From Ypsolopha sequella (lineage: Eukaryota; Arthropoda; Insecta; Lepidoptera; Ypsolophidae), in the NCBI GenBank assembly GCA_934047225.1, contig OW203988.1:8962229-9026228 (forward strand): a DNA stretch of 64,000 nt, written 5' to 3'. The notes beneath the pieces were generated by a model. The model did no database searches and was not told the DNA's origin. It worked only from the letters and a program-made list of their open reading frames with translations. Positions 34,038 to 44,854 of the stretch are shown piece by piece. Positions within the stretch are counted from its first letter, which is position 1. Each line of letters starts with the position of its first letter. A program made the translations under genes and the position numbers.

Positions 34038-34420
34038 TTAAAGTTAAACGTCAGTCGCTTAGCGCAAAGTGCATAACTTAACTTTGTTTTTCTTGTTTAT
34101 ATCTTTAAAATTTAAAAGCGTTTTGGTCTGTGGCATTTGACGCCAATAGTTCAGTATTGGTGAGGTTTGTAAAGCAAAGAGTTTGAAATTGTGTACACAA
34201 TTAGTCAGGGATCTTCTAAAAACCAACTTAAAATGCTGATCCTTTTAACTTTGTTTTAATTGTGCATTAAATTTCAAAATTTTGCTTTATAAACCTCCTA
34301 ATACTGAACTATTGGCGTCAACTGCCACATATCAAAATAATTTTCAATTTTTAATTTCTAAACAAGAAATACAAAGTTAAGTTATGCACTTTGCGCTAAG
34401 CGACTAACGTTTAATCTTAA
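34038..34420. mobile_element. TTAA-flanked hairpin MITE, copy A
   Basis: TTAA lies at both ends (34038-34041 and 34417-34420). The ends AGTTAAACGTCAGTCGCTTA and TAAGCGACTAACGTTTAATC are inverted, and almost the whole 383 bp folds on itself (aagtgcataacttaac with gttaagttatgcactt). Copy B is at 62265-62656 and a fragment at 43907-43967. The TTAA target suggests piggyBac-type mobilisation. Confidence 0.8.
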
Positions 34421-35090
34421 GTACTGGTAGATTTCTATTGAACCTCCTTGGACCTAAAGAATTACAGTTACAAAACTAATAATTAAATTTTTCTTCAGGC
34501 CTTTCTTCGGCGCACAGCGGCTTTTCTATTTTAATCCGGAGAGTGATTTTAATAAAGTTGAAAATCGCATGCGCCAAAATGCGCGCAAAATGATTCAGAA
34601 TGAGTCTGATGTCAAGGTCAAAATTGATTAAAATTATAATGAATTATTTAGATTATTTTTTTCTATGCAGATTTTAATAAATTATGTTTTCTTGCTGTGA
34701 GTTTTTATTTTAGCCGTATCTGAGAATAATTTAAAAATCATTCCATAAAGCATCATTTTCAAAAAATTTACCTTATCGATTGAAAATTATCCAATTACTT
34801 AGGTAACTGGCCTTGCATCACAAAGATAAACGTTTAAAAAAATACATTTTTAAATTTACATTGATGAAGAATGGTCCTAAGGAAAACAAACAGCCTATAT
34901 ATATATATACACAATAAAAAAAATACAGATGGGCATCACAATGGCCACTGAATCATGAATATGATCACTGAATATATTTCCTCGAATGAATGTAAACAAA
35001 ATACAAAAATATCCTACTACATTAACATAACATAACCATATTAACCATATACTTATGGTACAAAGAATCAACAAAATGATCATGTACGCG

Positions 35091-37900
35091 TTAAGGGTCG
35101 GTATAACGTCAGATGCACAATTTCAAATGAGCATAAAACATTGTGTAACTTGGTCAATCGGTTTAATAAAAATAATATAGATAATAGACTATAGGGCTGA
35201 TATTCGTGCAGAAGCAAAAACGCAAAAGCTTTAAGTTCGCTCGATAGAAAAAAATTACGAAGTTACCTCTATATTTCATGTTTTTCGAGTGCTAAAGGAC
35301 CTTTCTTAAAACAGTTTGCCTTGAAATTTGTATTAAAAATAAGAAAACAAATGACCCCGTATAATTGCACGGGGATTTTGAATAATTCTGTTTTGTTTTC
35401 ATTTAATTTAACATCTAAGAATTGGCGCTTACGTCGATTTATTCTGAGACAAGGCGGTGACAAGATATCTCGGTCGCACGCGCTTTTTGTTCCATGCTTT
35501 GTTTCGTCACTCACCCGTCGGTCAGTTGTGATCGCTCCGTTGAGACGGGAGGGCTACGTTTTTGCGCTCTCGACGTCCCGGTTTCGTAATTTAAATAAAT
35601 CTCGTAATTTGAAACATGGGAAATAAATGCAACCAATGTAAAAAATGGAATAAAAATGTTTTACGAGTGAAAATAAAGCAGTGGATGAAAGTAATGCAAA
35701 GGTACGCCATTACTTAACAAAATAAGTAGAAAGGTCATGTTTTATTAAAGATGTTGAACTAAAGGCGTATCGGCGTATCGACGTATCGTTGTATCCCCGT
35801 ATCGACGTATCCTCGTATCGACGTATCGACGTATATCGTTGCCTCGTATCGACGTATCGTCGTATCGACGTATCGGCGTATCGACGTATCCTCGTATCGA
35901 CGTATCGTCGTATCGACGTATTGCCGTATCGTCGTATCCCCGTATCGACGTATCGACGTATCGACGTATCGGCGTATCGACGTATCGTTGTATCGACGTA
36001 TCCCCGTATCGACGTATCGGCGTATTGACGTATCGTTGTATCGACGTATCCCCGTATCGACGTATCGTCGTATCGACGTATCGGCGTATCGGCGTATTGG
36101 CGTATCGACGTATCGTTGTATCGACGTATCGTTGTATCGTCGTATCCTCGTATCGTCGTATCCTCGTATCGACGTATTCTCGTATCGTCGTATCGACGTA
36201 TCGTCGTATCGACGTATCGTCGTATCGACGTATCGTCGTATCGACGTATTGCCGTATCGTCGTATCCCCGTATCGACGTATCGTCGTATCGTTGTATCGA
36301 CGTATCGACGTATCGACGTATCGACGTATCGGCGTATTGACGTATCGTTGTATCGACGTATCGTTGTATCGTCGTATCGACGTATCGGCGTATCGACGTA
36401 TCGTTGTATCGACGTATCCCCGTATCGACGTATCGACGTATCGGCGTATCGACGTATCGGCGTATCGACGTATCGTTGTATCCCCGTATCGACGTATCCT
36501 CGTATCGACGTATGTTCGTATCGACGTATCATCGTTTCCTCGTATCGACGTATCGTCGTATCGACGTATCGGCGTGTCGACGTATCCTCGTATCGACGTA
36601 TCGTCGTATCCTCGTATCGACGTATCGTCGTATTGACGTATTGCCGTATCGTCGTATCCCCGTATCGACGTATAGTCGTATCGACTTATCGACGTATCGG
36701 CGTATTGACGTATCGTTGTATCGACGTATCGTTGTATCGTCGTATCGACGTATCGGCGTATCGACGTATCGGCGTATCGACGTATCGGCGTATCGACGTA
36801 TCGACGTATCGTTGTATCAACGTATCCCCGTATCGACGTATCGACGTATCGGCGTATCGACGTATCGTTGTATCGACGTATCGTTGTATCGTCGTATCGT
36901 CGTATCCTCGTATCGACGTATCGTCGTATATACGTATCGGCGTATCGACGTATCCTCGTATCAACGTATCGTCGTATCGACGTATTGCCGTATCGTCGTA
37001 TCGTCGTATCCCCGTATCGACGTATCGTCGTATCGACGTATTGGCGTATCGACGTATCGGCGTATCGACGTATCGTTGTATCGACGTATCGTCGTATCGA
37101 TGTATCGACGTATCGACGTATCGGCGTATCGACGTATCGACGTATCGTTGTATCGACGTATCGTTGTATCGACGTATCGTCGTATCGACTTATCGGCGTA
37201 TCGACGTATCGGCGTATCGACGTATCGTTGTATCGACGTATCCCCGTATCGACGTATCGTCGTATCGACGTATCGTTGTATCGACGTATCCCCGTATCCC
37301 CGTATCGACGTATCGTCGTATCGACATATCGTTGTATCGACGTATCGTTGTATCGACGTATCCCCGTATCGACGTATCGACGTATCGACGTATCGGCGTA
37401 TCGACGTATCGTTGTATCGACGTATCCCCGTATCGACGTATCGGTGTATTGACGTATCGTTGTATCGACGTATCCCCGTATCGACGTATCGGTGTATTGA
37501 CGTATCGTTGTATCGACGTATCCCCGTATCGACGTATCGGTGTATCGACGTATCGGCGTATCGACGTATCGGCGTATCGACGTTATCATTATCTTTGCAA
37601 GTATGACTTTCGAAAAATAAAATTTTGAAATATAAAAATTAGATGCAAACACAATTACGCAAAAAAATGCCATAGCGAACAAACCGTTTTGTCAACTGGG
37701 TTGAATTTTATACATCGTAGATGCATTATACTTATTATTGAAAACTAGCACGTGCACGGGTTAATGACCGCGGATCCACACCGCTCGTGGGAGCTAAGAA
37801 ATAGCGCTCGCGGCCGGTGACGGCCGGTCGCGCAAACAGTTGAGGTGCGGGGATGCGGGGGCAAAATCACTAATTTGTCCAGGTTTATACGCAGCCTTAA
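35091..37900. mobile_element. TTAA-flanked element carrying an octamer satellite, copy 1
   Basis: The element is flanked by TTAA at 35091-35094 and 37897-37900. Its left arm (about 35095-35758) and right arm (37583-37896) match the arms of 39213-43805 with only a handful of differences. The host DNA outside TTAA differs, so these are the true element ends. The outermost bases GGGTCGGTATAA and TTATACGCAGCC are weakly inverted (9 of 12). A GC hairpin lies near the 3' end (37804-37833). Between the arms is a 1.8-kb octamer array. The arms hold no convincing protein. A piggyBac-like non-autonomous element is the best guess. Confidence 0.8.
35765..37582. repeat. Octanucleotide array (CGTATCGN)n, copy 1
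   Basis: About 227 units of 8 bp follow the pattern CGTATCNN, most often CGTATCGA, CGTATCGT, CGTATCGG, CGTATCCC and TGTATCGA. It is open in several frames on both strands because three octamers equal eight codons, which yields long Tyr-Arg-Arg-Ile or Arg-Tyr-Asp-Thr repeats that I do not regard as proteins. Confidence 0.97.
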
Positions 37901-38279
37901 GGGAAAAATGGAAACAAACTGACGTGACTTCGGCTAACCGAGATAGAATAAATATTTTAGGGTGGGCCCGACCTAAACAAACATGGGAAGGTTTTGCTGA
38001 CCGTCGATATAGTTTCAATTTAATACGCTGAATTTTCGTCACGTTTATCGACACTCGAAACTGAGCTCTAAAGCACGCTGATGCGATTCGATTTGCGTTG
38101 AGGGTTTAAAGGGCGCTTGGGTCGTTTCAGAATAGTTTGGCAAAGGGATGGATCGGTAGGTTATCTAACGCGATATTTGTAAATGATTTTTTCTCGTCTC
38201 CTAAGAAATCTTCTTTTATACACGTAAGGAAAATCCTTTTAACACAATTCTTATGATTTTATTTGAATTATATTAGACC

Positions 38280-38551
38280 TATACAAGGTGTAACAGAAAG
38301 GTGTAACCATATTTGAAGAGCTTATTCAGTCAATGGTCTAGAACAACTTTTGCTATCAAGCCAAAACTGAAATCTCAAAAAAAAAAAATTTTCCCTTCCA
38401 TACATTTCAGCCGAGCGGCATTGCATTTTTCTATGAAACAGTTGATTTTTTTTTCGAGATACAGTGTTTGTTACATAGTTAAAGTTGTTCTATACCATTG
38501 ACTGAATAAGCTCTTCAAATATGGTCACACCTTTCTGTTACACGTTGTATA
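38280..38551. mobile_element. TATACAAGGTGTAACAG TIR element, copy 1
   Basis: The left end tatacaaggtgtaacagaaa and right end tttctgttacacgttgtata are inverted over about 35 bp. The interior (catacatttcagccgagcgg, cattgcatttttctatgaaa) is shared with 38980-39156 and 54334-54597. Non-coding, 272 bp. Confidence 0.85.
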
Positions 38552-38979
38552 CCAAAAACCTATAAATAAAACTACTAAGTAGTACTTTTTTAAATCCCTT
38601 GAAGTAAGGCCCTGAAACATAATTAATAAAACAAAAACCTGTGGTCCGATTTGAGTTGTGGCACGTACTTGCAGAATGTCACAGGGATTCCGAGAGAAAT
38701 ATAAATTGCAGATGTCTTTGTGAAAGAAAACACACATTGAAATCGTCTATTGGGTAAGGTATACTTGAAAAGTTCATAACCTCCGGAAAACATACTGGAA
38801 AGTCCAATACTTACATGTTCTCATATATACACAAAACACAACTCACTCACTCACTTACACATACACCCTCATGCACCTTCACACACCCTCATATCATCTC
38901 TCACACTACTAACAGATACCTAAAATTTAAATTGTACTCAAATTCAACTTTATTATTTCCATATTATTATTATTCCAAA

Positions 38980-39156
38980 ATCTCAAAAAAAAAATTTACC
39001 CTTCCATACATTTCGGCTAAGCGGCATTGCATTTTGCTATGAAACGGTAATTTTTTTTTCGAGATACAGGGTTTGTTCCATAGTAAAAGTTGTTCTATAT
39101 CATTGATTGAACAAGCTCTGCAACTATGGTTACACCTTTCTGTTACACGTTGTATA
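38980..39156. mobile_element. Same TIR family, 5'-truncated copy 2
   Basis: Only the right part remains (aaatctcaaaaaaa to cacgttgtata). The left side is replaced by ACTC/ATT-rich simple sequence (38830-38975). Confidence 0.8.
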
Positions 39157-40079
39157 CCTATCACAAGTTATCTTACCCCTTCCCTCGGCCAAGGAAACGG
39201 GACGGTCTATCCTTAAGGGTCGGTATAATGTCAGATGCACAATTTCAAATGAGCATAAAACATTGTGTAACTTGGTCAATCGGTTTAATAAAAATAATAT
39301 AGATAATAGACTATAGGGCTGATATTCGTGCAGAAGCAAAAACGCAAAAGCTTTAAGTTCGCTCGATAGAAAAAAATTACGAAGTTACCTCTATATTTCA
39401 TATTTTTCGAGTGTTAAAGGACCTTTCTTAAAACAGTTTGCCTTGAAATTTGTATTAAAAATAAGAAAACAAATGACCCCGTATAATTGCATGGGGATTT
39501 TGAATAATTCTGTTTCGTTTTCATTTAATTTAACATCTAAGAATTGGCGCTTACGTCGATTTATTCTGAGACAAGGCGGCGACAAGATATCTCGGTCGCA
39601 CGCGCTTTTTGTTCCATGCTTTGTTTCGTCACTCACCCGTCGGTCAGTTGTGATCGCTCCGTTGAGACGGGAGGGCTACGTTTTTGCGCTCTCGACGTCC
39701 CGGTTTCGTAATTTAAATAAATCTCGTAATTTGAAACATGGGAAATAAATGCAACCAATGTAAAAAATGGAATAAAAATGTTTTACGAGTGAAAATAAAG
39801 CAGTGGATGAAAGTAATGCAAAGGTACGCCATTACTTAACAAAATAAGTAGATAGGTCATGTTTTATTAAAGATGTTGAACTAAAGGTTGTCTCAATGGA
39901 CTAATGACATCGAATTTCGATGACTAATGAATATCGCAATGTTTTTCGTCTGAGGTATTTTTTTTAGCTTACAATTTAATATCACAATAAATATGGTTGA
40001 TGGATGTGGAAGAGGCGAAAGAGTTGTGTCTGGATCGTAGCAGATGGAAATCTGTAGTCTCTGCCTACCCCTCTGGGAG

Positions 40080-40169
40080 ACTAACAAAACCTTATCTCAC
40101 CATCACCATCGCCATCGCCATCGCGATCACGATCGCGATCGTGATCGTGGTCGTGATCGTGATCGTGGT
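40080..40169. repeat. Microsatellite-to-octamer transition zone
   Basis: Reading rightwards the units change from catcac and catcgc to gatcac, gatcgc, gatcgt and ggtcgt, and then become gtatcgtc octamers at about 40170. Period and sequence change stepwise, not at a sharp junction. Confidence 0.85.
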
Positions 40170-43151
40170 CGTATCGTCGTATCGTCGTATCGTCGTATCG
40201 TCGTATCGTCGTATCGTCGTATCGACGTATCGACGTATCGTCGTATCGACTTATCGTCGTATCGACGTATCGACGTATCGTCGTATCGACGTATTGCCGT
40301 ATGGTCGTATCCTCGTATCGACGTATCATCGTATCGTCGTATCGTCGTATCGACGTATCGTCGTATCCTCGTATCAACGTATCGTCGTATGGTCGTTTCC
40401 TCGTATCGACGTATGGACGTATCCTCGTATCGACGTATCGTCGTATCAACGTATTGCCGTATCGTCGTATCGTCGTATCCTTGTATCGACGTATCGTCGT
40501 ATCGACGTATCGGCGTATCGACGTATCGACATATCGACGTATCAACGTATCGACGTATCGTCGTATCGACGTATCGTCGTATCGACGTATCCTCGTATCG
40601 ACGTATCGTCGTATCGGCGTATCGGCGTATCGACGTATCGTCGTATCGACATATCGACGTAGCAACGTATTGACGTATCGACGTATCGACGTATCGGCGT
40701 ATCGACGTATCGTCGTATCGTCGTATCGACGTATCGTCGTATCCTCGTATCAACGTATCGTCGTATGGTCGTTTCCTCGTATCGACGTATCGACGTATCC
40801 TCGTATCGACGTATCGTCGTATCAACGTATTGCCGTATCGTCGTATCGTCGTATCCTTGTATCGACGTATCGTCGTATCGACGTATCGGCGTATCGACGT
40901 ATCGACATATCGACGTATCAACGTATCGACGTATCGTCGTATCGACGTATCGTCGTATCGACGTATCGTCGTATCGACGTATCGTCGTATCGACGTATCG
41001 TTGTATCCTCGTATCGACGTATCGTCGTATGGTCGTTTCCTCGTATCGACGTACCGTCGAATCGGCGTATCAGCGTATCGACGTATCGTCGTATCGACAT
41101 ATCGACGTAGCAACGTATCGACGTATCGACGTATCGGCGTATCGACGTATCGTCGTATCGTCGTATCGTCGTATCGACGTATCGTCGTATCCTCGTATCA
41201 ACGTATCGTCGTATGGTCGTTTCCTCGTATCGACGTATCGGCGTATCGACGTATCCTCGTATCGATATATCGTCGTATCAACGTATTGCCGTATCGTCGT
41301 ATCGTCGTATCGACGTATCGTCGTATCGACGTATCGGCGTATCGACGTATCGACATATTGACGTATCGACGTATCGACGTATCGACGTATCGACGTATCG
41401 GCGTATCGACGTATCGTCGTATCGACATATCGACGTATCAACGTATTGACGTATCGTCGTATCTTCGTTTCCTTGTATCGATGTATCGTCGTATCGACGT
41501 ATCGGCGTACTGAGGTATCCTCGTATCGACGTATCGTCGTATCGACGTGTTGCCGTATCGTCGTATCATCGTTTCCTCGTATCGACGTATTGTCGTATCG
41601 TCGTATCGACGTATCGACGTATCGACATATCGACGTATCAACGTATCGACGTATCGTCGTATCGACGTATCGTCGTATCGACGTATCGGCGTATCGACGT
41701 ATCGTCGTATCGACATATCGACGTATCAACGTATTGACGTATCGTCGTATCCTCGTATCAACGTATCGTCGTATGGTCGTTTCCTCGTATCGACGTATCG
41801 GCGTATCGACGTATCCTCGTATCGATATATCGTCGTATCAACGTATTGCCGTATCGTCGTATCGTCGTATCGACGTATCGTCGTATCGACGTATCGGCGT
41901 ATCGACGTATCGACATATTGACGTATCGACGTATCGACGTATCGACGTATCGACGTATCGGCGTATCGACGTATCGTCGTATCGACATATCGACGTATCA
42001 ACGTATTGACGTATCGTCGTATCTTCGTTTCCTTGTATCGATGTATCGTCGTATCGACGTATCGGCGTACTGAGGTATCCTCGTATCGACGTATCGTCGT
42101 ATCGACGTGTTGCCGTATCGTCGTATCATCGTTTCCTCGTATCGACGTATTGTCGTATCGTCGTATCGACGTATCGTCGTATCGACGTATCGTTGTATCC
42201 TCGTATCGACGTATCGTCGTATGGTCGTTTCCTCGTATCGACGTACCGTCGAATCGGCGTATCAGCGTATCGACGTATCGTCGTATCGACATATCGACGT
42301 AGCAACGTATCGACGTATCGACGTATCGGCGTATCGACGTATCGTCGTATCGTCGTATCGTCGTATCGACGTATCGTCGTATCCTCGTATCAACGTATCG
42401 TCGTATGGTCGTTTCCTCGTATCGACGTATCGGCGTATCGACGTATCCTCGTATCGATATATCGTCGTATCAACGTATTGCCGTATCGTCGTATCGTCGT
42501 ATCGACGTATCGTCGTATCGACGTATCGGCGTATCGACGTATCGACATATTGACGTATCGACGTATCGACGTATCGACGTATCGACGTATCGGCGTATCG
42601 ACGTATCGTCGTATCGACATATCGACGTATCAACGTATTGACGTATCGTCGTATCTTCGTTTCCTTGTATCGATGTATCGTCGTATCGACGTATCGGCGT
42701 ACTGAGGTATCCTCGTATCGACGTATCGTCGTATCGACGTGTTGCCGTATCGTCGTATCATCGTTTCCTCGTATCGACGTATTGTCGTATCGACGTATCG
42801 GCGTATGAACGTATCCTCGTATCGACGTATCGTCGTATCGACGTATCGGCGTATGAACGTATCCTCGTATCGACGTATCGTCGTATTGCCGTACCGTCGT
42901 ATCGACGTATCGTCGTATCGACGTATCGTCGTATCGACGTATCTTCGTATCGTCGTATCGACGTATCATCGTTTCCTCGTATCGACGTATCGTCGTATCG
43001 ACGTATCGGCGTTTGGTCGTATCGTCGTATCATCGTATCGACGTATCAACGTATCGACGTATCGCCGTATCAACGTATCGACGTATCGTCGTATCCTCGT
43101 ATCGACGTGTCGTCGTATCGACGTATCGGCGTATCGACGTATCCTCGTATC
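40170..43151. repeat. Octanucleotide array, copy 2, with higher-order duplications
   Basis: About 370 units of CGTATCNN. A block of about 430 bp starting near 41176 recurs at offsets +560 (41736) and +1192 (42368). Rare variants such as gatatatcg, cgtcgtatggtcgtttcc and ggcgtactgaggtatcc appear in the same order in each. The first and third copies also share a longer left part (from about 40985 and 42177). Confidence 0.95.
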
Positions 43152-43338
43152 CATTATAATATATATAATCGGGTCTACCGCGATCAATTTTTACCTTTTT
43201 ACGAAAAGGGGACACCCGACGTTTCGAGACAGTTGCATGTCTCGTGGTCTACGGGAAACTGTTTATTTAATTATATTATAATTAATGTATATATATTATA
43301 ATGTGTACAAAACGCGAGAGTCTAAAGTTATATATCCT
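43152..43338. mobile_element. Insertion interrupting the octamer array
   Basis: About 187 bp of non-satellite DNA has AT-rich inverted ends (attataatatatataat, attatattataattaatg) and a central segment cacccgacgtttcgagacag. Octamers resume at 43339 in the same orientation. Origin unknown. Confidence 0.6.
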
Positions 43339-43482
43339 CGTATCGACGTATCGTCGTATCGACGTATTGCCGTATCGTCGTATCGTTGTATCGACGTATT
43401 GGCGTATCGACGTATCGGCGTATCGACGTATCGTTGTATCGACGTATCGTCGTATCGACGTATCGACGTATCGTTGTATCAT
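43339..43482. repeat. Distal octamer array of copy 2
   Basis: About 18 octamers end in attatcgtcatcattatc, a return to ATC/ATT-type simple sequence before the shared right arm. Confidence 0.9.
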
Positions 43483-43906
43483 TATCGTCATCATTATCTT
43501 TGCAAGTATGACTTTCGAAAAATAAAATTTTGAAATATAAAAATTAGATGCAAACACAATTACGCAAAAAAATGCCATTGCGAACAAACCGTTTTGTCAA
43601 CTGGGTTGAATTTTATACATCGTAGATGCATTATACTTATTATTGAAAACTAGCACGTGCACGGGTTAATGACCGCGGATCCACACCGCTCGTGGGAGCT
43701 AAGAAATAGCGCTCGCGGCCGGTGACGGCCGGTCGCGCAAACAGTTGAGGTGCGGGGATGCGGGGGCAAAATCACTAATTTGTCCAGGTTTATACGCAGC
43801 CTTAAAACAATAAGAACAAAATTTATCAAGACGAAGGTTATACAACTAACCAGAGACATATTTTTATCTTATATTGTGAAAACTAAAATTCATGGTTGAG
43901 ACAGCA

Positions 43907-43967
43907 AGACAAGAAACACAAAGTTAAGTTATGCAATTTGTGCTAAGCGACTGACGTTTAACCTTAA
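43907..43967. mobile_element. Fragment of TTAA hairpin family, copy C
   Basis: acaaagttaagttatgcaat and gctaagcgactgacgtttaa match the right end of 34038-34420 and finish in TTAA (43964-43967). The left half is missing. Confidence 0.7.
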
Positions 43968-44340
43968 ATCGTCTCAACCCTGTAATATTTCACTATTTTT
44001 ATCATAATATTAATTTATGTTTCTTAAAATTTAACTACCTACCTACTCTTTGTACTAAACAGTGATTTGTTGTTATAAATTCATTACATATATTAAAAAT
44101 AAATGTTCCATTTATAAAACACTGACTTTTCTTTTAAGGTTTCGTTTTTCTAAAGTTCACAGGAGTAAAAAAACACCACAAAATAATAATTTAAATCAGT
44201 TTCTGGAATATCCGGAAACTAGTCAATAAGTTTAAGGGCATGTCCATAGTTTTAATAACGTTAGCCCCTGTATTCCGATCACTGAATATGAGTTACGAAT
44301 TAATTAAGTACTCGTGTATTAATTTTGTTTTCACATGTTA

Positions 44341-44628
44341 TTTTTAGGGTTCCGTACCCAAAGGGTAACCAACGGGACCCTATTAAAGACTGCGCTGTCC
44401 GTCTGTCCCCAGGCTCTATCTCAAAAACCGTGATAGTTAGACCAGTTGAAATTTTCACAGATGATGTATTTCTGCTTACCGCTATAACAACAAGTACTAG
44501 AAAACAGAATAAAATAAATATGTAAGGGGGCTCCCATACAACAGACTTTTTTTTTGGCGTTTTATAGATAATGGTACGGAACCCTTCATGCGCGAGTCCG
44601 TCTCGCACTTGGCCGGTTTTTACTTACT
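44341..44628 (+). repeat. Lepidopteran dispersed repeat ending cacttggccggttttt
   Basis: It begins agggttccgtacccaaaggg, includes ttgaaattttcacagatgat, and ends cgtctcgcacttggccggtt. This layout is familiar from many lepidopteran introns and UTRs. Partial inverted copy at 33531-33650. Confidence 0.75.
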
Positions 44629-44854
44629 AGAATACACTATTTTCACATTCCGGCAGGATAATTACAAGGCAGTTGCGTAGTATCAGCCATTCATCCACAC
44701 CGGCTTCCGTAGAGTTTGCAGAAATCTCTGGACAGTTTTATTAACGCTTCACCTGTCTCTTCCTCTCTTCTTGCTGGGCGAGCGCCCCTCATCCTAAGTC
44801 TCATCGACGCTTTTCATCAGAAGCAATTGTGGCTAAGCGTACAAAACAAAATCT

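Larger units (their letters stand above)
39213..43805. mobile_element. TTAA-flanked element carrying an octamer satellite, copy 2
   Basis: The 4.6-kb copy has TTAA at 39213-39216 and 43802-43805. The left arm to 39886 and right arm 43483-43801 match copy 1. Unlike copy 1 it keeps about 200 bp between left arm and array (39887-40079) plus a microsatellite transition zone, and its array is interrupted once (43152-43338). It is likely the more complete form. The two copies are 1.3 kb apart in the same orientation, so either local transposition or segmental duplication could explain the pair. Different DNA outside the TTAA sites favours transposition. Confidence 0.8.

Noticed and set aside
35745..37682. 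645- and 546-codon frames and many similar ones across the octamer arrays
   Set aside because: Three octamers equal eight codons, so stop-free arrays yield long frames on both strands. The products are repeats such as YRRIDVS or RYVDTSI, present only because of the satellite.
35091..43805. Helitron interpretation of the satellite elements
   Set aside because: Internal tandem repeats and a terminal hairpin recall Helentron-type elements, but both copies are flanked by TTAA on both sides and lack the CTRR end and AT insertion. The TTAA-specific model fits better.
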